Assembly (NCBI GenBank): GCA_023548195.1 | Contig: JAJHZJ010000399.1 | Span: 10,307,820 to 10,371,819 of the forward strand | DNA length: 64,000 nucleotides | Origin: Bettongia penicillata ogilbyi | Lineage: Eukaryota > Chordata > Mammalia > Diprotodontia > Potoroidae | Direction of reading: 5' to 3' | In this document: piece after piece, positions 34,701 through 46,300 of the stretch | How positions within the stretch are numbered: the first letter of the stretch is position 1 | How the letters are laid out: the number at the start of each line of letters is the position of its first letter | Translations under genes and position numbers: made by a program | The notes under the pieces: model-generated | Told to the model about the DNA's origin: nothing | What the model saw: the letters and a program-made list of their open reading frames with translations, nothing else | Databases searched by the model: none

Positions 34701-37573
34701 GTGTGTATGTGTGTGTATGTGTGTCTATGTGTCATTACACGTGGACCAGTTACAAACTGAACCCTGGTGATATGCTCAGATGGAATCTGAGCACCATCTT
34801 GGAGGCAAGTGTATGTGTGTGTATGTGTATGTGTATGTGTGTGTGTATGCGTGGTTATGTGTGTATCTGCGTGTGTATGTGTGTGTATGTGTGTGTATCT
34901 CTGTCTGTATATGTGTGTATGTGTATGTGTGTGCATGGTTCTGTGTATGTCTATGTGTATGTATGTGTGTATGTATGTGTGTATGTGTGCGTGTATGTAT
35001 GTGTGTGTATGTCTATGTGTCTATGTGTGAGTATATCTGTATCTGTGTGTGTACGTGTGTATGTGTATATGTGTAGGTGTGTATAAGTATGTTTGTGTGT
35101 ATGTGTGTATGTGTGTATGTCTATGTCTCTGTATGCGTGCGTATGTGTGTGTATCTGTTTGGGTGTGTATGTGTGTGTATCTGTGTGTGTATGTGTGCAT
35201 GTTTGTGCATATGTCTAGGTGTATGTATGTGTGTATGTGGATGTGTGTGTACGTGTGTATGTGTGTATGCGTGCGTATGTGTGTGTCTGTATGTGTATGT
35301 ATGTTTGTGTGTATCTGTGTCTGTATATGTGTGTATGTATATGTGTGTGTGCATGGTTGTGTGTATGTCTATGTGTATGTATGTGTGTATTCGTGCGAAT
35401 GAGTGTGTACCTGTATGTGTCTGTGTATTTGTGTGTGTATGGTGTGTGCATGCGTGCGAATGTGTGTTTATCTGTATGTGTGTGTATGTGTATGTATTGT
35501 GTGTATGCGTGCGTATGTGTGTATCTGTATGTGTATGTGTGTATGTGTTTGTATGTGTGTGCATGTGTGTGTGTGTATTTGTGTGTATGCGTGCGTATGT
35601 GTGCATCTGTGTGTGTCTGTGTGTGTATCTCTGTGAGTATGTGTGTATGTGTATGTGTTTGTTCATCTTTGTGTGTTTGTCTATGTGAATGTATGGGTGT
35701 ATGTGGATGTGAGTGTATGTATGTGTATGTGTGTGTTTGCGTGCGAATGTATGTGTATCTGTATGTGTAGGTATGTATGTGGGTATCTGTGTCTCTATAT
35801 GTGTGTATGTGTATGTGTGTGTGCATGGTTGTATGTATGTCTATGGGTATGTATGTGTGTATGTGTGTGTATGTGGGTTTATTGTGTGTACATGCGTGCT
35901 TATGTGTGTGTATCTGTATGTGTGTGTATGTCTCTATCTGTGCGTGTATGTGTGTGTGTATGTGTATGTGTGTAGGTGTGTATGTGTGTGTGTATGTGTG
36001 TGTATCTGTAGGTGTGTATGTGTGTGTATGTGTGTGGCTATATGCATGCCTATGTGCGTGTATCTGTATGTGGGTATATGTGTGTGTGTATAGTGCATTT
36101 ATGCATGCGTAAATGTGTGTATCTGTATGTGTCTGTGTATGTCTCTATCTGTGTGAGTATGTGTATGTGTGTAGGTGTGTAAGCGAGTTTTTATGTGTGT
36201 GTGTATGTGTGTGTATGTGTGTATGTGTCATTACACGTGGACCAGTTACAAACTGAACCCTGGTGTTAAGCTCACATGGAATCTGAGCACCATCACGGAG
36301 GCAAGTGTATGTGTGTGTGTGTATGTGTATGTGTCTGTGTATGTGTGTGTATGTGTATGTCTGTGTATGTGTGTGAATGCGTGCGTATGTGTATATCTAT
36401 ATGTGTATGTGTTTTTACGTGTGTGTATCTCTGTGTATATGTGTATGTGTATGTGTGTGTGTACGTCTATGTATATGTATGTGTGTGTATGTGTTTATGT
36501 GTCTATGTGTGTGTATGTCTGTATCTGTGTGTGAATATATGTATGTGTATGTGTGTAGGTGTGTATGAGTATGTTTGTGTGTATGTGTGTATGTGTGGGC
36601 ATGTGTATGTGTGTGTTTGTGTGTGTATGTGTGCGTATCTGTGTGTATTTGTGTGTGTATGTGTGTGTATGTGTGTGTATCTGTGTGTGTATGTGTGTAT
36701 GTGTATGTGTGTGTGCATGGTTGTGTGTATGTCTACGTGTATGTATGTGTGTGTATGTGTGTATCTGTGTATATGTGTGCGTATGGTTGCGTATGTGTGT
36801 GCATCTGTATGTGTGTATGTGTGTGTGTATTGGATGTGTACGCTTGCGTATGTGTGTGTATCTGTATTTGTGTGTATGTCTGTATCTCTGTGTGTATGTC
36901 TGTGTATATGTATGTGTGTAGGTGTGTATGGGTGTCTGTATGTGTGTGTATGTGTGTATGTGTCATTACAAGTGGACCAGTTACAAACTGAACCCTGGTG
37001 ATAAGCTCAGATGGAATCTGAGCACCATCATGGAGGCAAGTGTATGTGTGTGTGCATGTATCTGTATGTGTCTATTTATGTGTGTATATGTATGTGTCTA
37101 TGTGTACGTTAGTATGTAGGTGTTTGTATGTGTGTGTATGAGTGCGTATGTGTGTATGTGTATTTGTATGTGTGTGTATCTGTGTGTGTATCTGTGTGTA
37201 TCTGTGTGTATCTGTGTGTATGTGTATGTGTGTATGTGTATGTGTGTGCATATTTGTCTGTATGTCTGTGTGTATGTATGCGTGTATGTGTATGTGTGTA
37301 TGTGTGTATGTGTGGGTATGAGTTCATATGTGTGTGTATCTGTATGTGTCTGAGTGTGTATGTGTGTGTGTATCTGTGTCTGTATATGTGTGTATGTGTA
37401 TGTGTGTGTGCATGGTTGTGTGTATGTCTATGTGTATGTATGGGTGTATGTGTGTGTATGTGTGTGTATGCGTGCATATGTGTGTGTACCTGTATGTGTG
37501 TGTATGTCTGTGTGTGTATGTGTGTGTTTGTGTATGTGTGTAGGTGTGTAAGTGTGTGTGTATGTGTGTATGT
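28709..37573 (+). repeat. TG-rich higher-order satellite, array 2
   Basis: 8.87 kb, with twelve module copies at 29305, 29718, 30190, 30739, 31772, 32231, 33166, about 33503, 34066, 34733, 36229 and 36964. Blocks resemble those of array 1 but are not collinear with it. For example, the block at 25268-25516 matches 31487 onward (offset 6.2 kb instead of 9.8 kb), which shows internal gains and losses since the two units separated. Confidence 0.95.
29044..30780 (+). repeat. Internal duplication with a 1.43 kb offset in array 2
   Basis: About 300 bp at 29044-29345 recurs at 30478-30780 (offset 1434), including the rare GTATGTTTATATGTGTATG, GTGTGGGTATGTGTG, ATGCCTG(T/C)ATTTGTG and GGTGTATAAGTG blocks and a module with GGTACAAACTG instead of the usual GTTACAAACTG. 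Confidence 0.8.
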
Positions 37574-38502
37574 GTCATATTCAGAAAGACACTGGTAGTG
37601 ATGCAGGCATGGTCAAGTAGTCTGGGGTGAGTGGAGAATGGATTTATGGAAGGTCTTGAACCCGTAGTTTGGGTGAGTTAGCGTCAGGACAGCAGACACC
37701 GAGCAAAAAGCACTTTGCGAGCATGAAGAATGTGAAGTAGATGAAGGTTCCCTGGAGGGAAGACAGTGGAGGGCTAGGCTAGTAACGGTAGCTGAGATTT
37801 GGGCCCAGGGATCATGAAATGCTTCTGACCTCAGCCACACTTCTTGCTTCTGAGGCAAGACCAGGAGAAATTACTTCTTCACACTCTAGAGGGGTGAATA
37901 TAACAGCCTGCAGAAACAAAAGTAAGTCAAGTCCCTCTCCTATGGCCCCATTGACTAGGTAATACAGGGGGTACAATTACCAATACTATGTTCTCCCTTC
38001 TGCTACAGGTAGGTATGGGATGATCACGAAAATGAACCTCTGTCTGCCTCAGCTTTCTCAGCTCTTAAGATGGGGATGTTGATAGCACCTATTCCAAAGG
38101 GGTTCTTGCGACTATCATATGAGATGATCATGGTAAAGTGTTCTGCACAGTTCCTGGTACATGGCAGGCACTGAAATAATATTCATGGTATTATTATTAA
38201 CACATCTCAGTATCTCCTGAGGTCCAGATGCCAGAGACACAGGCACAATTTGTGTCTTTTCATGTCTGGGTCATTACCAATGCAGACTTTCCAGGTTTGA
38301 CCATGCTTGCCCTCAGACTTGATCTCTATCCAGCACTAGGAGGATGGGTAGGATCAGGAGGAGCAACTCAGCTTAAGTTTGGCTACCTTTCTGGGGCAAC
38401 TCCAAAAAGCAGTTTTTAGCTGATGTAAGGGAGAGCCAGTGTTTAGGGCAGCATAAAAATGCCCTGGTGGCATACTTGAGTGTAACTAGAAAGGGTGTAG
38501 TA
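37574..38502 (+). repeat. Satellite flank module, copy B
   Basis: 929 bp, nearly identical by eye to copy A and 9823 bp downstream of it. Differences include a deletion of about 25 bp after AAAAGTAAGTCA (near 37930) and loss of part of GAACAAATGTAGCC (near 38173). A MIR is at about 38040-38195 and a 63-codon frame at 38228-38419. Confidence 0.9.
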
Positions 38503-38978
38503 ATGTGTGTGTCTATGTGTGTGTATGTGTTTATGTATGTGTGTGTATATGTATGTGTGTGTATGTGTATGCTTGTGTGTATGTGTGTATGTCCATTTGT
38601 GTGTATGCGTGCGTATGTGTGTATCTGTATGTGTATGTTTGTGTATGTGTCTGTGTATCTGTGTGTATGTGGATGTGTGTGTGCATGTCTGTGTATATGT
38701 CTATGTGTATGTATGTGTGTATGTGGATGTGTGTATACGTGTGTATATGTGTGAATGCGTGCGTATGTGTGTAACTGTAGGTGTATGTATGTTTGTGTGT
38801 ATCTGTGTCTGTATATGTGTGTATGTGTATGTATGTGTGCATGGTTGTGTGTATGCCTATCTGTATGTATGTGTGTGTATATGTGTGTGTATGTGGGTGT
38901 ATGTATGTGTGTATTCGTGTGTATGAGTGTGTTCTTCTATGTGTCTGTGTATGTGTGTGTGTACTGTGTGTGTCTTTC
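38503..38978 (+). repeat. TG-rich satellite, short array 3
   Basis: About 475 bp of TG-rich blocks with no copy of the module. It ends abruptly in flank sequence (TGTGTGTCTTTCCAGACTTT). Confidence 0.9.
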
Positions 38979-39199
38979 CAGACTTTCCAGGTTTGACCAT
39001 GCTTTCCCTCAGACGTGATCTCTATCCAGCACTAGCAGGATGGGTAGGATCAGGAGGAGCAACTCAGCTTAAGTTTGGCTGCCTTTCTGGGGCAACTCCA
39101 AAAAGCAGTTTTTAGCTGATGTAAGGGAGAGCCAGTGTTTAGGGCAGCATAAAAATGCCTTGGTGGCATACTTGAGGGTAACTAGAAAGGGTGTAGTAA
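38979..39199 (+). repeat. Satellite flank module, truncated copy C
   Basis: Equivalent to 28488-28708 of copy A. It starts at CAGACTTTCCAGG, so the first 737 bp are missing, and it runs to the usual TG boundary. Together with array 3 it marks a partial unit produced by unequal exchange or deletion. Confidence 0.9.
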
Positions 39200-40223
39200 T
39201 GTGTGTGTCTATGTGTGTGTATGTGTTTATGTATGTGTGTGTGTATAGGTATGTGTGTGTATGTGTATGTTTGTGTGTATGTGTGTTTATGTGTATGTAT
39301 GTGTATGCGTCCGTATGTGTGTATCTGTATGTGTATGTTTGTGTATGTGACTGTGTATCTGTGTGTATGTGTATGTGTGTGTGCATGTTTGTGTGTTTTG
39401 TGTGTATGCATGCGTATGTGTGTGTTTCCTGTATGTGTGTGTATGTGTATGTGTGTATGTATGTGTTTATGTGTGTGTGTATATGTATGTTTGTGGGTAT
39501 ATGTGTGCATGTGTATGTATGTGTATGCCTGCGTATGTGTGTGTATCACTAGGTGTATGAGTGTGTATGGGTATGTGTCTCTGTTTGTATATGTGTGTAT
39601 GTGTATGTGTGTGTGCCTGGTTGTGTATATGTCTATGTGTATGTATGTGTACATTTGTGTGTTTATATGTGTGTATGCATGCATATTTGTGTGTATCTGT
39701 ATGTGTGTGTGAATTGTGTGTGTATGCCTGCGTATGTGTGTGTATCTGTATGTGTGTGTATGTCTCTATCTGTGTGTATGTGTATGTGTGTAGGTGTTTG
39801 TGTGTGTGTATGTGTGTGTGTGTATGTGTGTGTATGTGTGTGTGTATATGTGTATGTGTCATTACACGTGGAGCAGTTACAAACTGAACCTTGGGGATAA
39901 GCTCAGATGGAACCTGAGCACCATCATTGAGGCAAGTGTATGTGCGTGTGTGTATGTGTATGTGTGTATGTGTGTGTATATGTTTATGTATGAGTGTGTA
40001 TATGTATGTGTGTGTATGTGTGTATGCGTGTGTATTTGTATGTGTGTGAGTAGGCATGCATGTGTGTATCTGTATGTGTATGTGTGTGTATGTGTGTATC
40101 TGTGTGTGTGTGTACGTGTGTGCATGTTTGTATGTGTGTGTATGTGTGTGTATGCGTGCGTATGTGTGTGTATCTGTATTAGGGTATGTCTCTATGTGTG
40201 TGTGTATATGTGTGCATGTGTTT
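39200..40223 (+). repeat. TG-rich satellite, array 4
   Basis: 1.02 kb with one module (39860, variant GGAGCAGTTAC and CTTGGGGATAAGC). It ends at TGTGTGCATGTGTTTGAGGA, where L1 sequence begins. Its inverted relative is at about 62786-63420. Confidence 0.9.
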
Positions 40224-40265
40224 GAGGAGCCTAAATATTTCATATTCTCTCCTGTTGATCTGATC
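40224..40265 (+). repeat. 42-bp direct repeat, left copy
   Basis: GAGGAGCCTAAATATTTCAT continuing to CCTGTTGATCTGATC. It recurs at 42941-42982 with four mismatches. The two copies bracket the L1 and the unidentified segment. It is too long for an ordinary L1 target-site duplication. Confidence 0.75.
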
Positions 40266-42560
40266 AATAAAGGATGGAAATGATACCCTGCTAAAAGGCA
40301 CCATAGACAACGAAGCAATATCATTACTAAACATGTATGCTCCAAGTGGCATAGTGTCCAGATACCTAGGGGAGAGGTTGGGGAGGTTGAAGGAAGAAAT
40401 TGACAGCAAACTTATACTAGTGCGGGACCTCAACCTCCCCCATTCAATGCTCAATAAATCTAACCTAAAAATAAACGAGGAAAAACTCTAGATAAGGTAG
40501 ATATGATAGGCCTTTGGAGAAAATTGAATGAGAATAGAGAGGAACATACCTTTTTCTCTTAGGGAGAGAACAGGGAACATTTGCAAAGATTGACCACGTT
40601 CTAGGACGTAAAAGTCTCACAACCCAGTGCAGAAAGGCCGAGATAATGAATGCATCCTTCTCAGATCCTAATGCAATAAAAATGAGATGTAATGAGAGGC
40701 CATGGAAAGATAACCTAAAACTCAATTGGAAACCAAATTATCTAATCCTAAAGAAGGAATGGGTTAAAGAAGAAATCGCGGAAACAACCAATAACTTCAT
40801 TCAAAAGAATGACAATAACGAGACAACCTATGAAATCTTGTGGGATACCGCAAAAAGCAGTTCTTAGGGGAAATTTTGTACCTTTGAATGCCTGCATAAA
40901 TAAACTAGAGAAAGAGGAGATCAATGACTTGGGCATGCAGCAGAGAAAGCTAGAGAAAGAACAAATCCAAAATCCCCAAGAAATTACCAAACTGGAAACA
41001 CAAAAAACCAAAGGAGAGATTAATAAAAATGAAATTAGGAAAACTACTGAATTAATAAATAAAACGAATAGTTGGTTTTGGGGGGAAAAAAACTGGGAAA
41101 GTTGATGAAATTTTGGTCAAATTGATGAAAAAAGAAAGAAGAAAATCAAATTATTAATATTAAAAATGAAAGCGGCGAACTCACCTCCAACGAGGAGAAA
41201 ATTAAAACAATAATTAGAAAACACTTTGCTCAACCATATGCCCACAAATTCGATAATCTAAACGAGATGGATGCGTATTTAAAAATCAAAACAAAACAAA
41301 ACAATTTGCCCGGATTAACAGAGGAGGAAGTTGAATACTTAAGCAACGCCATCTCAGAAAAAGAAATTGATCAAGCTATCAAAGAACTTCCCTAGGAAAC
41401 AAATCTCCAGGACCAGATGGATTCACAAGTGAATTCTATCAACTCTTTCAAGAACAGTTAATTCCAATACTATAGAGACTATTTTTGAAAATTGGGGAAG
41501 AAGGATTCCTTCCAAATTCTTTCCATGGTGCAAATACGTATCATATTTGTAGGGGACAAAACATGTCCCAATCATGTACCCATTCGGAAACACTTGGAAG
41601 AGACAGAGCAGAGAAAGAAAATTATAGACCAGTTTCTCTAATGAATATAGATGCCAAAATTTTAAACAAGATACTATCAAAATGAATTCTGCATCTTATC
41701 GCGAAAATAATACATTATGATCAGGTAGGATTCATACCAGGAATGCAGGGCTGGTTCAATATCAGGAAATCTATTAGCATTATTGATCGTATGAACAACA
41801 AAACTAACAAAGACCACGTGATTATCTCAATAGATATAGGAAAAGTTTTCAACAAACAACCCCACTTCCTATGAAAAACACCGGAGAACATAGGAACAGA
41901 CGGAACTTTCCATAAAATAATTAAGCGCTATCGACCTAAAGCCTTCAACAAGCATGATATGCAATGGGGATAAGCTAGATGCATTTCCAAGAAGATCAGG
42001 GGTGAAACAAGGGTGTCCATCAATTATCACCACTATTATTCAATATGGTACTAGAAATGTTACTGTCGCAATTAGACCAGGTGAAGAAACTGAAGGAATA
42101 GAAACAGCCAAAGAAGATACTAAGTCATCACCCTTTGGAGAGAATAGGATGATCTACATAGAGAATCCCAGAGACTCAAGGAACAAACTAGCTGCAATAA
42201 CAAACAACTTCGGCAAAGTAGCATGTTATAAAATAAACCCACACAAATCTTCTGCATTCCTATGTATCGGCAACAAAGTCCAACAGCAAGAGAGAGAAAG
42301 AGAAATCCCATTTCAAGCTAGGGTAGACGCAATAAAAGACTTACGAGTTTACCTGCCAGGACAAACCCAGGGACTATATGTACACAATTACCGGACGCTT
42401 CTCGCACAAATAAAATCACTTTTAAGGAAGTGGAAAAACACCAGTTGTTCATGGGTAGGCCGAGCTAATATAATAAAATGACAATTCCACCTAAATTAAT
42501 TTACACATTGAGTGCCATACCAATTAAACCATCCGGTAATTATTTTCTAGAACTGATAAA
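40266..42560 (+). pseudogene. Broken L1 ORF2 (endonuclease and reverse transcriptase remnant)
   Basis: No single frame is intact. In order: endonuclease (40276-40490: LLKGTIDNEAISLLNMYAPS, then VRDLNLPHS for the usual DFN; 40560-40620: GTFAKIDHVLGRK with the catalytic-type Asp-His), the linker (40630-41100: LKLNWKPNYLILKKEW), the RT start (41320-41450: [12 protein letters not shown], then [15 protein letters not shown]), [20 protein letters not shown] (41624-41683), motif A (41830-41860: [11 protein letters not shown], second Asp changed to Asn), RSGVKQGCP (about 41993-42020), and motif C, where the usual FADD is FGEN (42130-42143). The frame 41954-42481 then runs to [10 protein letters not shown]. 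It stops near 42558 (FLELIKN). It encodes no active polymerase. Confidence 0.85.
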
Positions 42561-42970
42561 AAATTTTTTTTCTTTTGCTCCTTACAGTGATCATTCCCTG
42601 ATTATTTCTTAAAGATATCTATTCATCGAATATGCATACTGCCTCTCTAAGAGAGTGCCGCGAAATCCAAGTCCTTCCCAAAGGACGAACACATCAGGTT
42701 GAGTTTCAGTAGAAGCCCCAGTTTTGTTGAAGAAGGTGCAGTAAGCCTGCCAGAGAGAGAAGGGAGATTCTGTTTTAGAAGGCTTGATCCATGGCTGGCC
42801 AAGGTCGGAGAGTGCTAACTCTTAGGAGCAGCTTTAGAACTAAGTAGATTAATGTTTGCTAGTCTTCACTTGTCAATCCAAGTGATCCTGGCAGTTTCAC
42901 TTAGGGATATCATTTAAAGCTTTTTCAATTTCTTTATTAAGAGGGGCCTAAGTATTTCATTTTCTCGCCT
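42561..42970. repeat. Unidentified segment shared with the inverted arm
   Basis: About 410 bp, present in inverse at 58296-58707 with very few differences. On the minus strand its outer end resembles a decayed L1 RT block (KEIEKALNDVP, with CCAGGATCACTTGGATTGAC against SPGPDGF), but the inner part (42580-42860) is not recognised. Confidence 0.7.
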
Positions 42971-42982
42971 GTTGATCTGATC
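42941..42982 (+). repeat. 42-bp direct repeat, right copy
   Basis: GAGGGGCCTAAGTATTTCAT to CCTGTTGATCTGATC, matching 40224-40265. Similarity to the inverted arm also fades within this repeat (near 42970), so it marks a breakpoint. Confidence 0.75.
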
Positions 42983-43399
42983 TGTTCACATTTTTATAAA
43001 TATTCATGTCTTTCCCTAAAGTGGTTTCATACGTTGGAATGTTATTAAGCATAATACCTCCTTTAAGTTGCTTCAATTTTACAGTAATTATTTACCTATT
43101 ATAAAGATATCTTTACATTTTGTTTTTTACATAACATTAATCCTCCAATATACCCATCTCCCACCTAGAGACTTCCTTTAGAATAAAGGATTTTCAAATG
43201 TATAGCACAACTAAGCCAATACGTCAAAAATTTTGGGCGGGGGGGGTGGGGGGGGGCGTAGAGTGAGAGCGCCAACTCATCTAAGCTCTCGGGAAAACTC
43301 CTTCGGATACCTCTGAAAGGAGAATCTGACCAAATTGTGGAGGTGCGGAATCCAGTGGGAGACAGACTGTGATGGATTCGGAGCCCAGGTTGAACTGGA
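42983..43399. other. Transition DNA with a G-run
   Basis: No gene seen. 43234-43257 (GGGCGGGGGGGGTGGGGGGG and beyond) could form a G-quadruplex. Satellite-like words start to appear at about 43390. Confidence 0.5.
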
Positions 43400-46300
43400 A
43401 CGCCCACGGGAAGGCTCAATACACGCTATTACATTTGCCTGGTAGTTGCCTGCAAATACCCCTTTCTCCATTGCTCTATTGGCCAAAATGTAAGACTTAT
43501 TCAAAGATTCCTCTACAAATATTGTGTACTAAGGACTTTTGAGATAAGCAGCATCAGATCACGCCACTATGTACAACGATGAGAAGAGTTACACTGGGGT
43601 ACCCATTTCCTGGAAGTTTTCTCAATATTTAAAGTGTCTCCCTTTGTAGTCCTTGGGACCCCGAATAAGCACATTTTCGCAATGACCCTGAGGGTTGCAA
43701 ACTCGGTAGTGTTACATGTGGTACACTGCCAGTCACATATGTACTGTAATGAATACAACCAAAAAAGACCCTTTTCCTTGGCAAATACATGAAAATCACA
43801 TGCTCCATTGCTCTATCGGACAATAGGAAAGATTCCTTGAAAGACAACTCAACAAAGACATTGAATACCAGGAAGATATTATTTTGTCAGTTTGCTTTCC
43901 TGCAGTGGCTTCATGCACAATAGCAACTTGACTCTTCTATCTTTTTTCCTGCTTGTGATATCAATATTTAGCGTTTTCCCTCTTGCAGCCCATAGGAATC
44001 CAAATAAACACATTTTGGCAGTTCACCTAAAGAAATACCTCTGAAGTAATCTCTGCAAAGTGTCAACCTCCACATATATTGTCTACAGCAGCGTCAAAAC
44101 AATCTATGCTAGTTACCTGGGAGATACTTCCAAATACACCATTCTCCATTGCTCCATTGTCTAAAATGGATAATGTACTTGAAAATTATTCAACATATAC
44201 ATTGAATGCTAAGAAGATATTACATTGTCAACACTGACTCCCTAAACTGTCTGCATGTATCATATCATCTTGACTCGTCTATATTTGTCCTGCTCGTGGT
44301 ATCAGTATTTAGGTTCTTCTCTATTGAAGCCCATAGGAAATCAAATGAACGCATCATGGGAGTTCACCTAAAGACAGACCTAGGAAGAAATCTATACAAA
44401 GTGTAAACCTCTACATATTTTATATTACAGCAGTGAAGTCAATACAAGCTATGCTAGTTCCCAGGGAGATACAAGTACACCATTCTCCATTGCTCTGTTA
44501 GCCAATATGGAAACTGTGTTTGCAGATTATTGAACGAACACATTGAATACTAAGAAGTTATTACATTGTCAGCGTTGACTTCCTAAACTGCATGTATCAT
44601 AAACTTGCCTCTTCTATCTTTTTCCTGCTTGTGATATCAGTATTTAGCGTTTTCTTTCTTGTAGCCCATAGGAATCCAAATAAAGGCATTTTGGCAGTTG
44701 TTAAAGAGATTACTCTGAAGTAGTTTATGTAAAGGATAAATTTCCACATATATCATCTACAGCAGTGAAATCATATAAACTATGCTATTTACCTTGGAGA
44801 TACTTGCAAATACACCATTCTCCATTGGCTCCATTGGCGAAAATGGAAAACCTATTTCCAGATTACTCAAGAAATACATTGAATACTAATTGTCAGCACT
44901 GACTCCCTAAACATTCTGCAAGTATCATATCTCCTTGACTCCTCTATCTTTTTGCTCCTTGTAATATCAATATATATATTGTTTTCTCTATTGGAGCCCT
45001 TAGGAATCCAAATGAACGCATTTTGACTGTTCACCTAAAGAGAGACCTCTGAAGTAATCTATGCAAAGGTAAACCTCCACATATCTTATCTACAGCCGAC
45101 AAGTCAATACAAACTCTGCTATTTACCGTGGAGATAGTTGGAAATACACCATTCTCCATTGCTCCATTGGCCAAAATGGAAATTGTTTTTGAAGATTACT
45201 AATGAAATACATTGGAATATCAGAAGATATTATATTGTCAGGACTGACTCACTAAAGTGTCTGCTAGTATTATATCAAGTTGACTCTTCTGTTTCCCTCT
45301 TGTGATAATTGTATTTCGCGATTGCTATATTGAAGCCCATAGGAATTCAAATAAACACATATTGGCAGTTCTCCTAGAGAGACAACTCTTTCTCTCTTTT
45401 TCTCTCTTTTACGTGCTTGTGATATAGCATTTAACTTTTTCCCTACTGAAGCCCACAGGAATGTAAATAATCGCATTTTGGCAATTCACTTAAGGAGACA
45501 GCTATGAAGTAATCTATGCAAAGGCTGAACCTCCACATACCTTATCTACAGCAGGGAACATCATAAAATCGATGCTAGTTTCCTGGGACATACTTGAAAA
45601 TACACCATTCTGCGTTGCTCCATTGGCCAAAAGGGAAGGTGTATTTGAAGAAAACTCAAAAATTACATTGATACTAAGAAGATATTACTTTGTCAACACT
45701 GACTCCCTAAACTGTCTGCAATTATTGTATCAACTTGACACATCCCTCATTTTCCTGCTTGTGATATCAGTATTTAGCTTTTACCCTACTGAAGCCCACA
45801 GAAATCCAAATAATGGGATCTTGGCAGTTCACCTAAAGAGACAACTCTGAAATAATCTATACAAAGGCTAAAACTCTACATGTACCTTATACACAGCAGT
45901 GAAGTTCATGCATGCTATGCTAGTCAACTAGGAGATACTTGCAAATACACCATACCTTATCCACAGCAGTGAAGTCCATACAATCAATGCTAGTTACCTG
46001 GGAGACACTTGCAAGTACGCCATTCTCCATTGCACCATTGGCCAACATGGAGGGTGTATTTGAAGATAACTCAAGATATACACTGAATACTAAGAGAAGA
46101 TTACGTTGTCAGCACTGACTCCCTAAAATGTCTGCAAGTATTATGTCCACTTGACTCTTCTCTCCTTTTATCAGTATTGAACTTTTTCCCTCTTGATGCC
46201 CATAGGAATCCAAATAAGCGCGTTTGGACAGTTCACATAAAGAGACAACTCCGAAGTAACCTATGCAAAGGCTAAACCTCCAAATACCTTATCTACAGCA

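Noticed and set aside
19047..39936. Regularly repeated modules with variable spacers, as in a CRISPR array
   Set aside because: The repeats are too long, the spacers are themselves TG repeats of irregular length, and the surroundings are a vertebrate genome.
18938..40223. Many long open frames rich in Cys-Val-Met-Tyr, and in His-Thr on the other strand
   Set aside because: They appear in several frames of the same DNA and follow from TG/CA composition, which seldom makes stops. There are no domains, no codon signal and no consistent starts.
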